From an uncultured Clostridia bacterium (GTDB lineage Bacteria > Bacillota > Clostridia > TANB77 > CAG-465): DNA of 64,000 nucleotides. Position 1 is the first letter of the stretch; every line of letters begins with the position of its first letter. Below the pieces are notes generated by a model. The model saw nothing but the letters and a program-made list of their open reading frames with translations, made no database searches and was not told the origin of the DNA. The translations under genes were made by a program, and so were the position numbers. Shown in pieces: positions 7,857 to 16,757 of this stretch. The DNA lies in the NCBI GenBank assembly GCA_934149365.1, contig CAKPEI010000003.1:62001-126000 (forward strand), in the 5' to 3' direction.

Positions 7857-9048
7857 ATGAGAACAAAAGAAAAATCAAGAAAACGGAATATCATTAATAG
7901 TATTAGTAATAACAATAATAGTAATGATAATATTAGCAGCCGCAATAATATTATCACTATCAAATAGTGGAATAATAGGGAAGGCAAATAAAGCAAAAAC
8001 AGATACAGACACTGCAAGTGCAAAAGATGTAGTAGCAATGGCACATGCTGATTGGGTGGTAGGCGAAGCAAAGATAAAGACAGAGGAAATAACGGCATTT
8101 AGCAAATACGCTGAAAACAAACTAGAAGAGGCAGGGTACAAAGTAGGAGCAGGAGAAGATAAATATACAGTAACAGATGATGGAGAAATATACGTAGGAC
8201 TAACTGAAGGAGCAAGGCTAGCAATAACATCTGGGATAAAAATAGGAGATGAAGTAAAGTATAATGCAGTGTTAACAGCAAAAAGTTATACAACAGACGG
8301 AAGTGAGCAAAGTTCAACGGGAGCAGCGGATAATACGAAGAAACAAACAGTAAAAACAAATACAAGTTATACATGGAAATATGTAGGAATAGGAGAAGAT
8401 GGAAGTCTTTTAATAGTTCCAGATATGCCAACAGGAACAGTAGCAGCAGATTACAAAATGACATTAAAAGATAAAGGTGGTTACTTGAAAGGTCCAGAAA
8501 TGTTAAATACAGTATGTAATGCACTATATACAGTAGAAGGAAAAGGAAAAGCCAATTGTATAAGCATAGAGCTAGTAAACAAACTATTGGAGTACAATGG
8601 ACCTAAGGGAAGGTATTATGATGTAAATGGAAAAACGATAGAAACTGCGGAACCTAAAACAATAGGTGAAACAGGTCTAGTTTCAAGTTTGGGTTCAAAT
8701 ACTAAGACCCCAGACGGAAAAGATATAAGCACATATAAACTAGATTATTACAATATAAGTATAAAAGGACATGCAAGTAGAATAACTAAAGATACAGTAA
8801 GACAAAATCTAGTATGTCAAAGCGATTCATACTGGCTTGATTCAGTGTGCTCTTTTGCACATTTCAACGATGGGTTTGTAAATTTTGCTGTTCGTTACGT
8901 AGCTCCTGATGGAGTGTATGTGTTCGCTATGTTAAGTTCTACTGGCAATTCAGGTAGTTCTAATTGCGTTATTCGCCCTGTAGTGTCATTAACATCTAAT
9001 GTCCAGAAAACAACTGAAAATGGGAAAACCGTATGGAATTTAAGCTAA
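7857..9048 (+). CDS. pseudopilin-like protein with variable C-terminal domain, copy 2 (+1 frameshift near start)
   Basis: GGAGGT then ATG at 7857 gives MRTKEKSRK, with CGG (7884-7886) as codon 10. The pilin segment GISLIVLVITIIVMII is in the +1 frame, reached by skipping C7884. The body of about 374 residues has the same stalk and central domain as copy 1 (KYNAVLTAKSYTTDG, TWKYVGIGEDGSLLI) and a hypervariable C-terminal domain from YWLDSVC (8830). Its last 20 codons match copies 1 and 6 almost base for base (VQKTTENGKTVW). It is probably an exported surface or pilus protein. It has no leader ORF, so its regulation probably differs. Confidence 0.7.
8830..8990 (+). other. putative DGR-type variable region, copy 2
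   Basis: Starts at YWLDS and ends at RPVVSL. Relative to copy 1, nearly every difference falls in scattered codons between invariant anchors, while the flanking codons on both sides are close to identical. Confidence 0.55.
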
Positions 9049-9119
9049 AAATAAAACTTGCAAAATTATATTGTAAAATAAATGTATAAGAGAAAAAATA
9101 AACAAAGGAGTGAAAACAA

Positions 9120-9257
9120 ATGTCAACTAATATGTGTAAAACCATTGGGAGAGTAACACTTACACACTCACAGGTAATATCTAGAAATAAATTAGATAAA
9201 GGCTTTGACGCTCATAAGACATGTATATTAGACAATATAAAGTTAGTTATACAGTAA
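9120..9257 (+). CDS. leader small ORF, type 2, cassette 3
   Basis: 45 codons from ATG after AAAGGAG, starting MSTNMCKTIGRVT and ending KLVIQ. It is clearly homologous to the leader ORF at 31265 (MSTNMRKTIGRVT), with amino-acid-preserving drift, so it is a real small gene. It contains no AG repeat. Its stop (9255-9257) falls in the loop of the following terminator, the same design as the other leaders. The function is unknown; a leader that couples translation to attenuation is my inference. Confidence 0.6.
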   Translation: MSTNMCKTIGRVTLTHSQVISRNKLDKGFDAHKTCILDNIKLVIQ

Positions 9258-9277
9258 AAAGTATAGCTAGCTTTTTT
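9239..9277 (+). terminator. leader terminator/attenuator of cassette 3
   Basis: 9239-9252 pairs with 9261-9274 (AAAGTTAGTTATAC against GTATAGCTAGCTTT, two G-U), with a T run to 9277. Confidence 0.8.
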
Positions 9278-9292
9278 GCGTTTAAAACAAGG

Positions 9293-9315
9293 TATAACCA
9301 TGATAATAAATCATG
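9293..9315 (+). promoter_or_regulatory. putative internal -10 with palindromic operator, cassette 3
   Basis: TATAAC followed by CATGAT-N5-ATCATG (9299-9315), a perfect 6-bp inverted repeat. It is the counterpart of the blocks at 405, 33040 and 52117. Confidence 0.45.
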
Positions 9316-9465
9316 TTGATATACAAATAATGTATACATATAAAACAAAAACAAAAAAGTATACAAAAGCAATTAAAAGCAATTGCAAATTTTAAAGTAA
9401 TATGAAATAATATGTATATATTATTATAAAAATTTTTCAAGAAAAGTAAGGGGAGGTAAATAAAA

Positions 9466-10640
9466 ATGAAAAAGTTAAGGAGAAAAAAGCGGAATATCAT
9501 TAATAGTACTAGTAATAACAATAATAGTAATGATAATACTAGCCGCAGCAATCATTTTATCATTATCAAATAGTGGAATAATATCAAAAGCAAACAAGGC
9601 AAAAACAGATAGTGATACGTCAAATTTGAAAGAGTATGTAAATACACTAAGAGCGGAATGGGAATTAATGACAGCAGAAGAGAAAAAAGCTGCAGCAAGT
9701 TCTTTCGAAGAGTATGCCAATAAAAAGCTAGAAGAGAATGGTTATAAAGGAGCAGTAGGAGCAGATGGAGAAGTATATTCAAACTTGAATGAAAATGTAA
9801 TGGCAGCAATAAAAGCGGGAATAAAGGTAGGAGATACGATAGCAGGGTATACAATAGCAGAAACTACATATACAACAAGTGGAGAAGAAAATACGGCACC
9901 TAATAGTACAGAAACAGATCCAGCATCACAAACAGTAACAGCCAATACAGCACTAACATGGAAATATTTAGGAATAAATGCAAATGGGGAACTAGAAATA
10001 ATAGCAGATTTAGGAACAACAGAGGCCACAGATAATACAAAAGTAAAATTATCAGGAAAAGGTGGTTACTTGAAAGGAGCGGATATACTAAATACAGTAT
10101 GTAAAGAACTATATTCAAAAGAGAGAGTAGGAATAGCAAGAAGTATGAATATAGATGATATAACAAAAATATTAGTATATAATGGGCCGAAAGGCAGTTA
10201 TTTCGATGTCAATGGTAGAGAGGTTGAAACAGCAGATCCGTTAGTAATAGAGAAAATAGCGGAAAATCTAGGTTCAAATTTAACTGCAACTCAAACTCCA
10301 GATGGAAAAGATATAAATATATACAAATCGGATTTCTACTGTATAAATAGTTCCAATGATAGTGATAGAATTACATCAGATGTTATGAAAAAAGACTTAG
10401 TGTATAAAGGAGTGTATTGGGTCGCTACACCATGTACTACTGCATATTTTTGTAATGGGCGGTTATGTACGTTTTAGTATGTATTACGTAAATAATAATT
10501 TTACAGCCCCTGTTGATATGTTCCTTGCATATGGACGCTCAGATTCATCATTACTTCCGCTTCGCCCTGTAGTAAAATTGAATTCTAGCGTTAAATTAGA
10601 AAAAGATTTAACAATTAAAAATACATGGAATATAAAATAA
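9466..10640 (+). CDS. pseudopilin-like protein, copy 3 (two +1 breaks, both at CGG)
   Basis: GGAGG and ATG at 9466 give MKKLRRKK, then CGG (9490-9492). The pilin frame starts at GGA 9491 in +1. The body follows the second paralogue type (NTLRAEWEL, FEEYANKKLEENGY, TWKYLGINANGELEI). In the variable domain a second in-frame CGG (10460-10462) precedes another +1 break. The zero frame stops at 10475-10477, while the +1 frame continues with the expected sequence through RPVVKLNSS to 10640. Translated normally, the product would lack the C-terminal half of the binding domain. Either the gene is decaying or it uses recoding twice. Confidence 0.6.
10425..10577 (+). other. putative DGR-type variable region, copy 3 (contains frameshift)
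   Basis: From YWVATPC to RPVVKL. It carries a net 4-base difference around GGGCGG (10457-10462) relative to the paralogues, which shifts the frame. Confidence 0.45.
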
Positions 10641-10668
10641 AGTATACACATATTTAGCTATGTAGAGT

Positions 10669-10722
10669 GAGCCTGGATTATTAAACATTTTGTTTGATAA
10701 TTCGGGTTCAATTTGTTTTTTT
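10669..10722 (+). terminator. terminator of copy 3
   Basis: 17 bases (10669-10685) pair with 10693-10709 using some G-U pairs. A T-rich tract runs to 10722. Confidence 0.8.
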
Positions 10723-10817
10723 GTAATTTATTTTTATCAATATATTCTATTTAGCTATTGAATATTTTGCTTAAATATAGTAGCATATAGATATATTGAA
10801 AAAGGGGATACGAGAAT

Positions 10818-11423
10818 ATGGAAAGTGGTAAATTATTTGGCATTTCAGCTGTGTTTTTTGGGATAATATCAGTGCTTCTTTCAATGGTCTTTTTTATATC
10901 TTTTCCTGCAGCTATATTAGCTATGACGTTTGGAATTTTTGCAGTTAGAAGATTTTATAGAAAATCAGGAACAACTGGAATTGTGCTAGGAATTATTGGA
11001 ATTATTATCACAATAGTTGTATTTGTTAATATAGTTCAAGCATTAGATGTTGGAAGTTTAATAGAAGGAAAATGGTATACAGAGGATGGAGAGTATGTTA
11101 ATTTTACAGATAGAGGAGCATACGTATGGTATCAAGATAAAGAAAATAAAGATAATTATTCAAGTGGGTACTATACTTTATCTTCGGGAGTATACAAAAA
11201 TGGCAGAAGATATACTATGGGATATACTGTTACTTTAAAACAGCTTAAAGATGTAAATGATGGTAATATAGATGATGAGGAGTATGAAGCTAAGTGGCTT
11301 ATATATACGCCAGGTGAAGATGTAGTAGATGATAGAAGTAATAATTATGAGATGATGAATTTAAAAACAGGTCAAGTAGTAAAATTGCAAAAAGAAGAAA
11401 AGAAATTGTTTGGTATATTTTAA
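10818..11423 (+). CDS. membrane protein with DUF4190-like N-terminus
   Basis: 201 residues. The N-terminal 80 residues form two hydrophobic segments separated by a short basic loop (RRFYRKSGTTGIVLGIIGII), the layout of DUF4190-type proteins. The C-terminal 120 residues are soluble, with WYTEDGEYVNFTDRGAYVWY suggesting a beta-rich lipocalin-like or DUF5640-like fold. It is probably envelope-located, with an unknown role. It ends 15 bases before the CapA-like gene and may share its mRNA. Confidence 0.6.
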   Translation: MESGKLFGISAVFFGIISVLLSMVFFISFPAAILAMTFGIFAVRRFYRKSGTTGIVLGIIGIIITIVVFVNIVQALDVGSLIEGKWYTEDGEYVNFTDRGAYVWYQDKENKDNYSSGYYTLSSGVYKNGRRYTMGYTVTLKQLKDVNDGNIDDEEYEAKWLIYTPGEDVVDDRSNNYEMMNLKTGQVVKLQKEEKKLFGIF

Positions 11424-11438
11424 GTTTGAGGTGGTAAT

Positions 11439-12662
11439 ATGGAAAAAAGAAGAAAGAAAAAATACAAAGTTAATTATGCTAAATTTGTGCCGACTATTTT
11501 AATAATTATTAGTATTTTGGTAGCAGTAGGAATACTAGTTACGAGATTATCTGGCAAAGATAATAAACAAGTTGATGTGTATTCTTCTAACAGTGATAAT
11601 ACTTCAAAAGTAGAAGAAACACCAAAAGAGCCAGAAGAATACAAATTGAAGATAAGTGCAGGCGGAGATTTGTTAATACATGATACTGTATTTAAGTCAG
11701 TTCAAACATCAGATGGATATAACTTTGATCCAATATTTTCAGATATAAAATACATATTTGAAGAGTCTGATTTATCATTAATAAATTTAGAGGTACCTGT
11801 CGCAGGTAATATATTTAAGCCTTCAAATTATCCTAATTTTAATAGTCCTGTTGAACTTTTGGACGCAGTTAAAAATATGAATATTGATGTTGTGTCAACT
11901 GCAAATAATCATGCTTTAGATAAAGGAATAAAAGGCCTTAATGAAACCATTAAAAATGCAGAAAGTAAAGATTTAAAAGTTGTGGGTACTTATCTTACAG
12001 ATGATACTAAACCTTTAATAATCGAGAAGAACAACATAAAAATTGGAATAGCTGCATATACATATGGAACTAACGGAATAGCAATTCCTAAAGATGCACC
12101 ATATTGTATAAATATAATTGACAAGGATAAAATGAAAAGCGATATTGATTATATGAATAGTGAAGGAGTTGACTTTAAAATATTCTGTATGCATTTTGGA
12201 CAGGAATATCAAACTACTCAAAATAAATCACAGGAAGATTTGGCTAATTTCCTTGTAGATAATGGAGTAGATATAGTATTTGGATCACATCCACATGTAC
12301 CACAGCCTTATGAGATAAAGACAGTTAAAAATAGTGATGGAACAGAAAGACAAGCATTTGTAATATATTCACTTGGTAATTTTGTATCACATCAAAGTGA
12401 TTATTATACAAAATTAGGTGCAGTAGCTTCAGTTAATGTATCTAAGAAAGGTGATAAGAAAAAAATAGATAGTTATAAAGTAACTCCTATATACACATAT
12501 ATAAAAACATCTGGAGGAAAGAAAAACTTTAAAGTAGTACCATTAGAAAAAGCTATATATGAGTATGACAATGGTGTAAAAACATATTCTGAAAAAGAAT
12601 ATACAAGCTTTAAGAAAATGCTTAGCGATACAAACTATATTTATGAAAAATTAACAAAGTAA
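11439..12662 (+). CDS. CapA-family protein (poly-gamma-glutamate capsule type metallophosphatase fold)
   Basis: 407 residues with an N-terminal transmembrane anchor (about 13-32) and a Ser/Asp/Glu-rich linker, then a CapA domain. Family motifs are present: GGDLLIHD, NLEVP, ANNHALD, the metal-binding GSHPHVPQP and YSLGNFV. CapA-type proteins act in poly-gamma-glutamate export or anchoring, but many relatives outside capsule operons have no proven function. No capB or capC is nearby, so a capsule role is uncertain. The next gene begins 11 bases later. Confidence 0.85.
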   Translation: MEKRRKKKYKVNYAKFVPTILIIISILVAVGILVTRLSGKDNKQVDVYSSNSDNTSKVEETPKEPEEYKLKISAGGDLLIHDTVFKSVQTSDGYNFDPIFSDIKYIFEESDLSLINLEVPVAGNIFKPSNYPNFNSPVELLDAVKNMNIDVVSTANNHALDKGIKGLNETIKNAESKDLKVVGTYLTDDTKPLIIEKNNIKIGIAAYTYGTNGIAIPKDAPYCINIIDKDKMKSDIDYMNSEGVDFKIFCMHFGQEYQTTQNKSQEDLANFLVDNGVDIVFGSHPHVPQPYEIKTVKNSDGTERQAFVIYSLGNFVSHQSDYYTKLGAVASVNVSKKGDKKKIDSYKVTPIYTYIKTSGGKKNFKVVPLEKAIYEYDNGVKTYSEKEYTSFKKMLSDTNYIYEKLTK

Positions 12663-12672
12663 GGAGGTAAAT

Positions 12673-13974
12673 ATGAACAATATAGAAGCATATATAGATC
12701 AAATTGCAGAAAAATTTGGTTACGATGAAGAATTAGTATCACAATTAAAAAGAGTAGTTCCTATAATGACAGAAGGAAAATCAGAAGAAGTAAAAAATAT
12801 GTTATTTGATACTTTAAATAGAGTAAAAATATTTGTTATGGAAAATGATCCTACAAGAGAAGATGTAGAAAAATGTAAGCAAGAAGTAATGGGAAAAGAC
12901 AACAAAGGTGTAACTTTTGTAGAAGAAGATAGAGGCGAATATGACAATAGAGGAGTAGCTGCGGGGGCCTACGTAAATGAGCCAGTATTTGATGAAGAGA
13001 TGAACATTGTAGGACGTAATTCTTTTATTTATACAACAAAATTAGATAGGGGTAGCAGATTAGCAACATTCTATGGCACAAGAATAAACTTAGGACATTT
13101 AGTACGTGAACTAGGACATGCTTGGGCTTCTGAAAAAGGAGAATTTGTTCAAAATAATGATGGAAGCTATGTGACGAATGTTGGAGCATATACAAGTGTA
13201 AGTGAAGTAGATAAAGAAAAAAGAGAAGTAAAACAAGAATCACGTGATAGATTAATGATAGAAAAAAACCTAAATTCTATCGAAGAAGAGAATGTTATTC
13301 TAAAGCTAGCTGGTATGAAAAATTTAGAAGATCTTAGATATAATTATTATTATTCACCGTCAGAATATCAAGGAATGATGAATGATATGATGAGAGCGTA
13401 TATAGAAAAGTTTGGCAAGGAACGTTTTGATAGATTTAGAATGTTAAAAGATAGAGAAGCATTAAAAGAAATTGAAAGTGCACTAAAAGATACAGAGGGA
13501 TGGAAAACTATTCAAACAAAAGAATACACAGAAAAGAAAAAGGCTAAATTTGATAAAATAAACGATTTAGAAGCAATTGAACGTTCAAAACAATTTATAA
13601 ATAAAGTAGTGAATGAACATAGTGATGATTTTTTTCCGGACAATACAAAGTTCACCCCTATACAAAAATTAGATAATGTTCTTACACAGATGCGTTATTT
13701 TAATACAGTAAGATATAATTTTTGGATTCCAGAAAACGATCATAATGTGGATATATATAAAGAGATAATGACATCAATCATTTCAGAGGGATATGTTCTT
13801 AAAAATCAAGCAAGGAATTTACCAAATAAAGAAATAAAAGAAAATCATGAAAATAGTTTTATGAGTGAGTTAAAAGGTCAAATTAAATCTGATAAGGAAA
13901 TAATGAGTGAGCAAAAAGAAACAAAGAGTGAGCCAAGTTTAGAAAGAAAAAGTATAGAACTGGAAGAAATATAA
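12673..13974 (+). CDS. unknown protein with degenerate zincin-like motif
   Basis: 433 residues behind AAGGAGG, with no signal peptide or membrane segment. I do not recognise the family. Around residue 148 it has GHLVRELGHAWASEKGEF, which resembles an HExxH metalloprotease helix except that the first His is Arg (RELGH). This suggests an inactive or unusual zincin fold. The C-terminal 60 residues are highly charged and low in complexity (SEQKETKSEP). It sits just after the CapA-like gene, probably in the same transcript. Confidence 0.6.
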   Translation: MNNIEAYIDQIAEKFGYDEELVSQLKRVVPIMTEGKSEEVKNMLFDTLNRVKIFVMENDPTREDVEKCKQEVMGKDNKGVTFVEEDRGEYDNRGVAAGAYVNEPVFDEEMNIVGRNSFIYTTKLDRGSRLATFYGTRINLGHLVRELGHAWASEKGEFVQNNDGSYVTNVGAYTSVSEVDKEKREVKQESRDRLMIEKNLNSIEEENVILKLAGMKNLEDLRYNYYYSPSEYQGMMNDMMRAYIEKFGKERFDRFRMLKDREALKEIESALKDTEGWKTIQTKEYTEKKKAKFDKINDLEAIERSKQFINKVVNEHSDDFFPDNTKFTPIQKLDNVLTQMRYFNTVRYNFWIPENDHNVDIYKEIMTSIISEGYVLKNQARNLPNKEIKENHENSFMSELKGQIKSDKEIMSEQKETKSEPSLERKSIELEEI

Positions 13975-14012
13975 AAAAGTAGGTTTAAAATTAGCGAATT
14001 ACCTAGAAATAG

Positions 14013-14042
14013 TTGACAAAACAATAAAGACTAGTGTATAAT
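14013..14042 (+). promoter_or_regulatory. promoter of the ylxM-ffh operon
   Basis: TTGACA at 14013-14018 and TATAAT at 14037-14042, spacing 18. The -10 box overlaps the edge of the hairpin at 14041-14070. Confidence 0.75.
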
Positions 14043-14081
14043 AGTGTAAAGTAAAAATGCTTTACACTATTTCTTTTTTTG
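14041..14081 (+). terminator. terminator-like hairpin overlapping the ylxM promoter
   Basis: ATAGTGTAAAG (14041-14051) and CTTTACACTAT (14060-14070) form a perfect 11-bp stem, followed by a T-rich tract to about 14080. A transcript starting near 14049 would lack most of the left arm. The structure can therefore stop read-through from upstream without stopping new ylxM transcripts. Confidence 0.65.
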
Positions 14082-14092
14082 TGGAGGCGGGT

Positions 14093-14392
14093 ATGGAAGA
14101 AAAAATGATGCTAGTATCTTTATATGAAGTGTATAAAAATATGTTAACATCTCATATGCAAGATATATTTGAGCAGTATTATTATTCAGATTTATCTTTA
14201 AGGGAAATTGCTTCGAATAAAAATATTTCATATCAAGCTGTAAATGATACATTAAAGAAAGCGGGTAAACAATTACTTGAGTATGAAAAAAATATTAAAG
14301 CTTTTGAAATGAAAAAAGATTTATTATTCTTACTTGAAAATGTTAGTTCAAAAAATGTAGAGATTGATAAAATAACAAAGAAATATAGGTGA
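14093..14392 (+). CDS. ylxM: YlxM/UPF0122 SRP-associated DNA-binding-like protein
   Basis: 99 residues. A sigma-factor-like helix-turn-helix (LSLREIASNKNISYQAVNDTLKK, about 38-60) is flanked by charged helices, the standard length and layout of YlxM. The ATG at 14093 has GGAGG at 14083-14087. An upstream in-frame ATG lies inside the promoter hairpin and is rejected. The gene sits 4 bases before ffh, as in most Bacillota, where YlxM is thought to modulate the signal recognition particle. Confidence 0.88.
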   Translation: MEEKMMLVSLYEVYKNMLTSHMQDIFEQYYYSDLSLREIASNKNISYQAVNDTLKKAGKQLLEYEKNIKAFEMKKDLLFLLENVSSKNVEIDKITKKYR

Positions 14393-14396
14393 TAAA

Positions 14397-15728
14397 ATGT
14401 TTGATAATTTATCTGATAAATTACAAAAAATTGTTAAGAAAATGAAAGGTGAAACAAGAATAAATGAGTCTTCACTTAAAGAAATGATGAGAGAAGTTAA
14501 ACTAGCTTTGCTTGAAGCTGATGTTAACTATAAAGTTGTAAAAGAATTTATAGCTAATGTTGAAACAAAGGCACTTGGCAAAGATGTTATGGATAGTTTA
14601 ACACCTGGTCAACAAGTAGTAAAAATAGTAAGAGATGAACTTACAGAAATGCTAGGTGGAACAGATACTAAACTTAATATATCTTCTAGGCCGCCTACAG
14701 TAATAATGCTAGTTGGTCTCCAAGGTAGTGGTAAAACTACTTTAAGTGCAAAGCTTGCAAATTATTTAAGAAAGCAAGGCAAAAAGCCTTTACTTGTAGC
14801 ATGTGATGTATATAGACCTGCTGCAATTAGTCAGCTTAAAACTTTGGGAGCATCTTTAAATATTCCTGTATACAGTGAAGAGAATAACAAAAATGTAAAA
14901 GAAATAGCAAGAAATTCATTTAAAGAAGCAAATAGCAAACTTTGTGATGTGATAATATTAGATACAGCAGGTAGATTACAAATAGATGACGACTTAATGA
15001 ATGAACTAGTAGATGTAAAAAGAGAAGTAAAACCTCATGAGATTATGCTTGTAGTAGATAGTATGACAGGTCAGGAAGCAGTAAATGTTGCAAAGACATT
15101 CAATGAAACGTTAGGCATCGACTCACTAAGTCTTACAAAGCTAGATTCAGATACTCGTGGAGGAGCTGCTCTTTCAGTAAAATATGTTACAGGTAAGCCT
15201 ATTAAATTTGCATCTGTTGGAGAAAAATTAAATGAACTTGAAACTTTTTACCCAGATAGAATAGCAAGTAGAATACTTGGAATGGGTGATGTGTTAAGTA
15301 TCATTGATAAGGCAGAAGAAGCTTTTGATGAAAAAGAAGCAGAAGAACTTGAAAAGAGAATTAGAAAAAATGAATTTACATTAGATGATTACTTAAAACA
15401 AATGCAAAAAATAAGGAAAATGGGGTCATTTAAAAGTATTCTAGCGATGCTACCTGGAATTCCAAAAGAAATAAAGGATGCAGAAATTGATGAAAAGCAA
15501 CTACTTAAAATTGAAGCTATAATTCAGTCAATGACAGCTAAAGAAAGAAGAAATCCAAAGATATTGGATGGAAGTAGAAGAAAGAGAATTGCAAAAGGTA
15601 GTGGAAATAAAGTAGAAGATATAAATAGATTTATGAATCAATATGAACAAATGAGAAAAATGATGAAGCAAATGTTAAATGGTAAAAATCCTTTAGGTAA
15701 TATGAAGTTGCCAAAGAATTTTAGATAG
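14397..15728 (+). CDS. ffh: signal recognition particle protein Ffh (SRP54)
   Basis: 443 residues with all three SRP54 domains: N-terminal helices; the GTPase G domain with GLQGSGKTT, DTAGRLQ and TKLDSDTRGG; and the Met-rich M domain ending MRKMMKQMLNGKNPLGNM, which binds signal peptides and 4.5S RNA. It targets nascent membrane and secreted proteins to FtsY/SecYEG. It is the second gene of the ribosome/SRP operon and ends 37 bases before rpsP. Confidence 0.97.
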   Translation: MFDNLSDKLQKIVKKMKGETRINESSLKEMMREVKLALLEADVNYKVVKEFIANVETKALGKDVMDSLTPGQQVVKIVRDELTEMLGGTDTKLNISSRPPTVIMLVGLQGSGKTTLSAKLANYLRKQGKKPLLVACDVYRPAAISQLKTLGASLNIPVYSEENNKNVKEIARNSFKEANSKLCDVIILDTAGRLQIDDDLMNELVDVKREVKPHEIMLVVDSMTGQEAVNVAKTFNETLGIDSLSLTKLDSDTRGGAALSVKYVTGKPIKFASVGEKLNELETFYPDRIASRILGMGDVLSIIDKAEEAFDEKEAEELEKRIRKNEFTLDDYLKQMQKIRKMGSFKSILAMLPGIPKEIKDAEIDEKQLLKIEAIIQSMTAKERRNPKILDGSRRKRIAKGSGNKVEDINRFMNQYEQMRKMMKQMLNGKNPLGNMKLPKNFR

Positions 15729-15765
15729 ATAATAATGTTAAACACTTTTAAGGAGGTGAACGTAG

Positions 15766-16017
15766 ATGGTAAAGATAAGATTAAGAAGAGATGGTGCTAA
15801 GAAAAGCCCTTATTACACATTAGTTGTAGCAGATTCAAGATATCCTATGGATGGAAGATTCATTGAAAAAGTTGGTACATATAATCCAATGACTGAACCA
15901 AAACAAATAAATATAGACGCAGAAAAAGTTAAAAAATGGATCAAAAATGGTGCTAAACCAACTGATACAGCTAAAGCTCTTATAGAGAAAGCTGGTATAA
16001 ACCTAAAGGAGGACTAA
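15766..16017 (+). CDS. rpsP: 30S ribosomal protein S16
   Basis: 83 residues with the S16 signature MVKIRLRRDGAKKSPYYTLVVADSR at the N-terminus, full length. AGGAGG lies upstream. It stands in the conserved order ffh-rpsP-khpA-rimM-trmD-rplS. Confidence 0.97.
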   Translation: MVKIRLRRDGAKKSPYYTLVVADSRYPMDGRFIEKVGTYNPMTEPKQINIDAEKVKKWIKNGAKPTDTAKALIEKAGINLKED

Positions 16018-16020
16018 TTT

Positions 16021-16254
16021 ATGTATAGAGAATTAGTAGAATATTTAGTAGGATACTTAGTTGAATCAAAAGATAAAGTTTCAGTTACAGAATTCCAAGA
16101 TGGTGAAAAGCTAGTTGTAAGACTAGAAGTAGCACCAGAAGATATGGGTAGAATTATTGGTAAAGATGGAAGAATAGTTAAAGCATTAAGAGAAATAATT
16201 CGTGCGTATTCTGGACGTGAAGGCAAAAAAGTTGTACTTCAAATAGTTGAATAA
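16021..16254 (+). CDS. khpA: KhpA (YlqC) KH-domain RNA-binding protein
   Basis: 77 residues, a single KH domain with the GxxG loop in MGRIIGKDGRIVKALREIIRAY. In Bacillota KhpA pairs with KhpB/Jag and affects cell division and small-RNA biology. It begins 3 bases after rpsP, with the ribosome site AAAGGAGG inside the end of rpsP. Confidence 0.93.
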   Translation: MYRELVEYLVGYLVESKDKVSVTEFQDGEKLVVRLEVAPEDMGRIIGKDGRIVKALREIIRAYSGREGKKVVLQIVE

Positions 16255-16268
16255 TGAGGAATTAATTT

Positions 16269-16757
16269 ATGTATATTGATTTTGGAAAGATAACAAGCAC
16301 ACATGGTATAAAGGGAGAAATAAAGATTTATCCTTATACAGATGATGTAGATAATATTCTAAATCTAAAAAAGTTATATATTAATAAAGAAGAATATAAA
16401 ATTAATAGTATCAAATTTCACAAAAATATGTTTATTGTAAAACTAAATGGAATTAATACCATTGAACAAGCTGAAAAATTCAGAAATGTATTAGTACAAA
16501 GAGAAATTTCAGATGAGGAAGTTTTAGAAGAAGATACATATTATGTGAAAGATTTAATTGGACTTAATGTTTTTTTAGAAGATGAAACGTTATTTGGAAA
16601 GGTAAAAGATGTATTTCAAACCGGTGCTAATGATGTATATGTTATAGAAACTCCAGATAGTAAAGAAGTTCTTATCCCAGCTATAAAAAGTGTAGTTAAA
16701 TCAGTTTGTATAGCTGAAAATAAAATGGTAATAGAGCTTATGGAGGGACTTGTATGA
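16269..16757 (+). CDS. rimM: 16S rRNA processing/maturation factor RimM
   Basis: 162 residues with an N-terminal RimM beta barrel (GKITSTHGIKGEIKIYPYTD) and a C-terminal PRC barrel (DLIGLNVFLEDE ... GANDVYVIE). It binds S19 and aids 30S head assembly. It overlaps trmD by 4 bases (ATGA), so the two are translationally coupled. Confidence 0.95.
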   Translation: MYIDFGKITSTHGIKGEIKIYPYTDDVDNILNLKKLYINKEEYKINSIKFHKNMFIVKLNGINTIEQAEKFRNVLVQREISDEEVLEEDTYYVKDLIGLNVFLEDETLFGKVKDVFQTGANDVYVIETPDSKEVLIPAIKSVVKSVCIAENKMVIELMEGLV

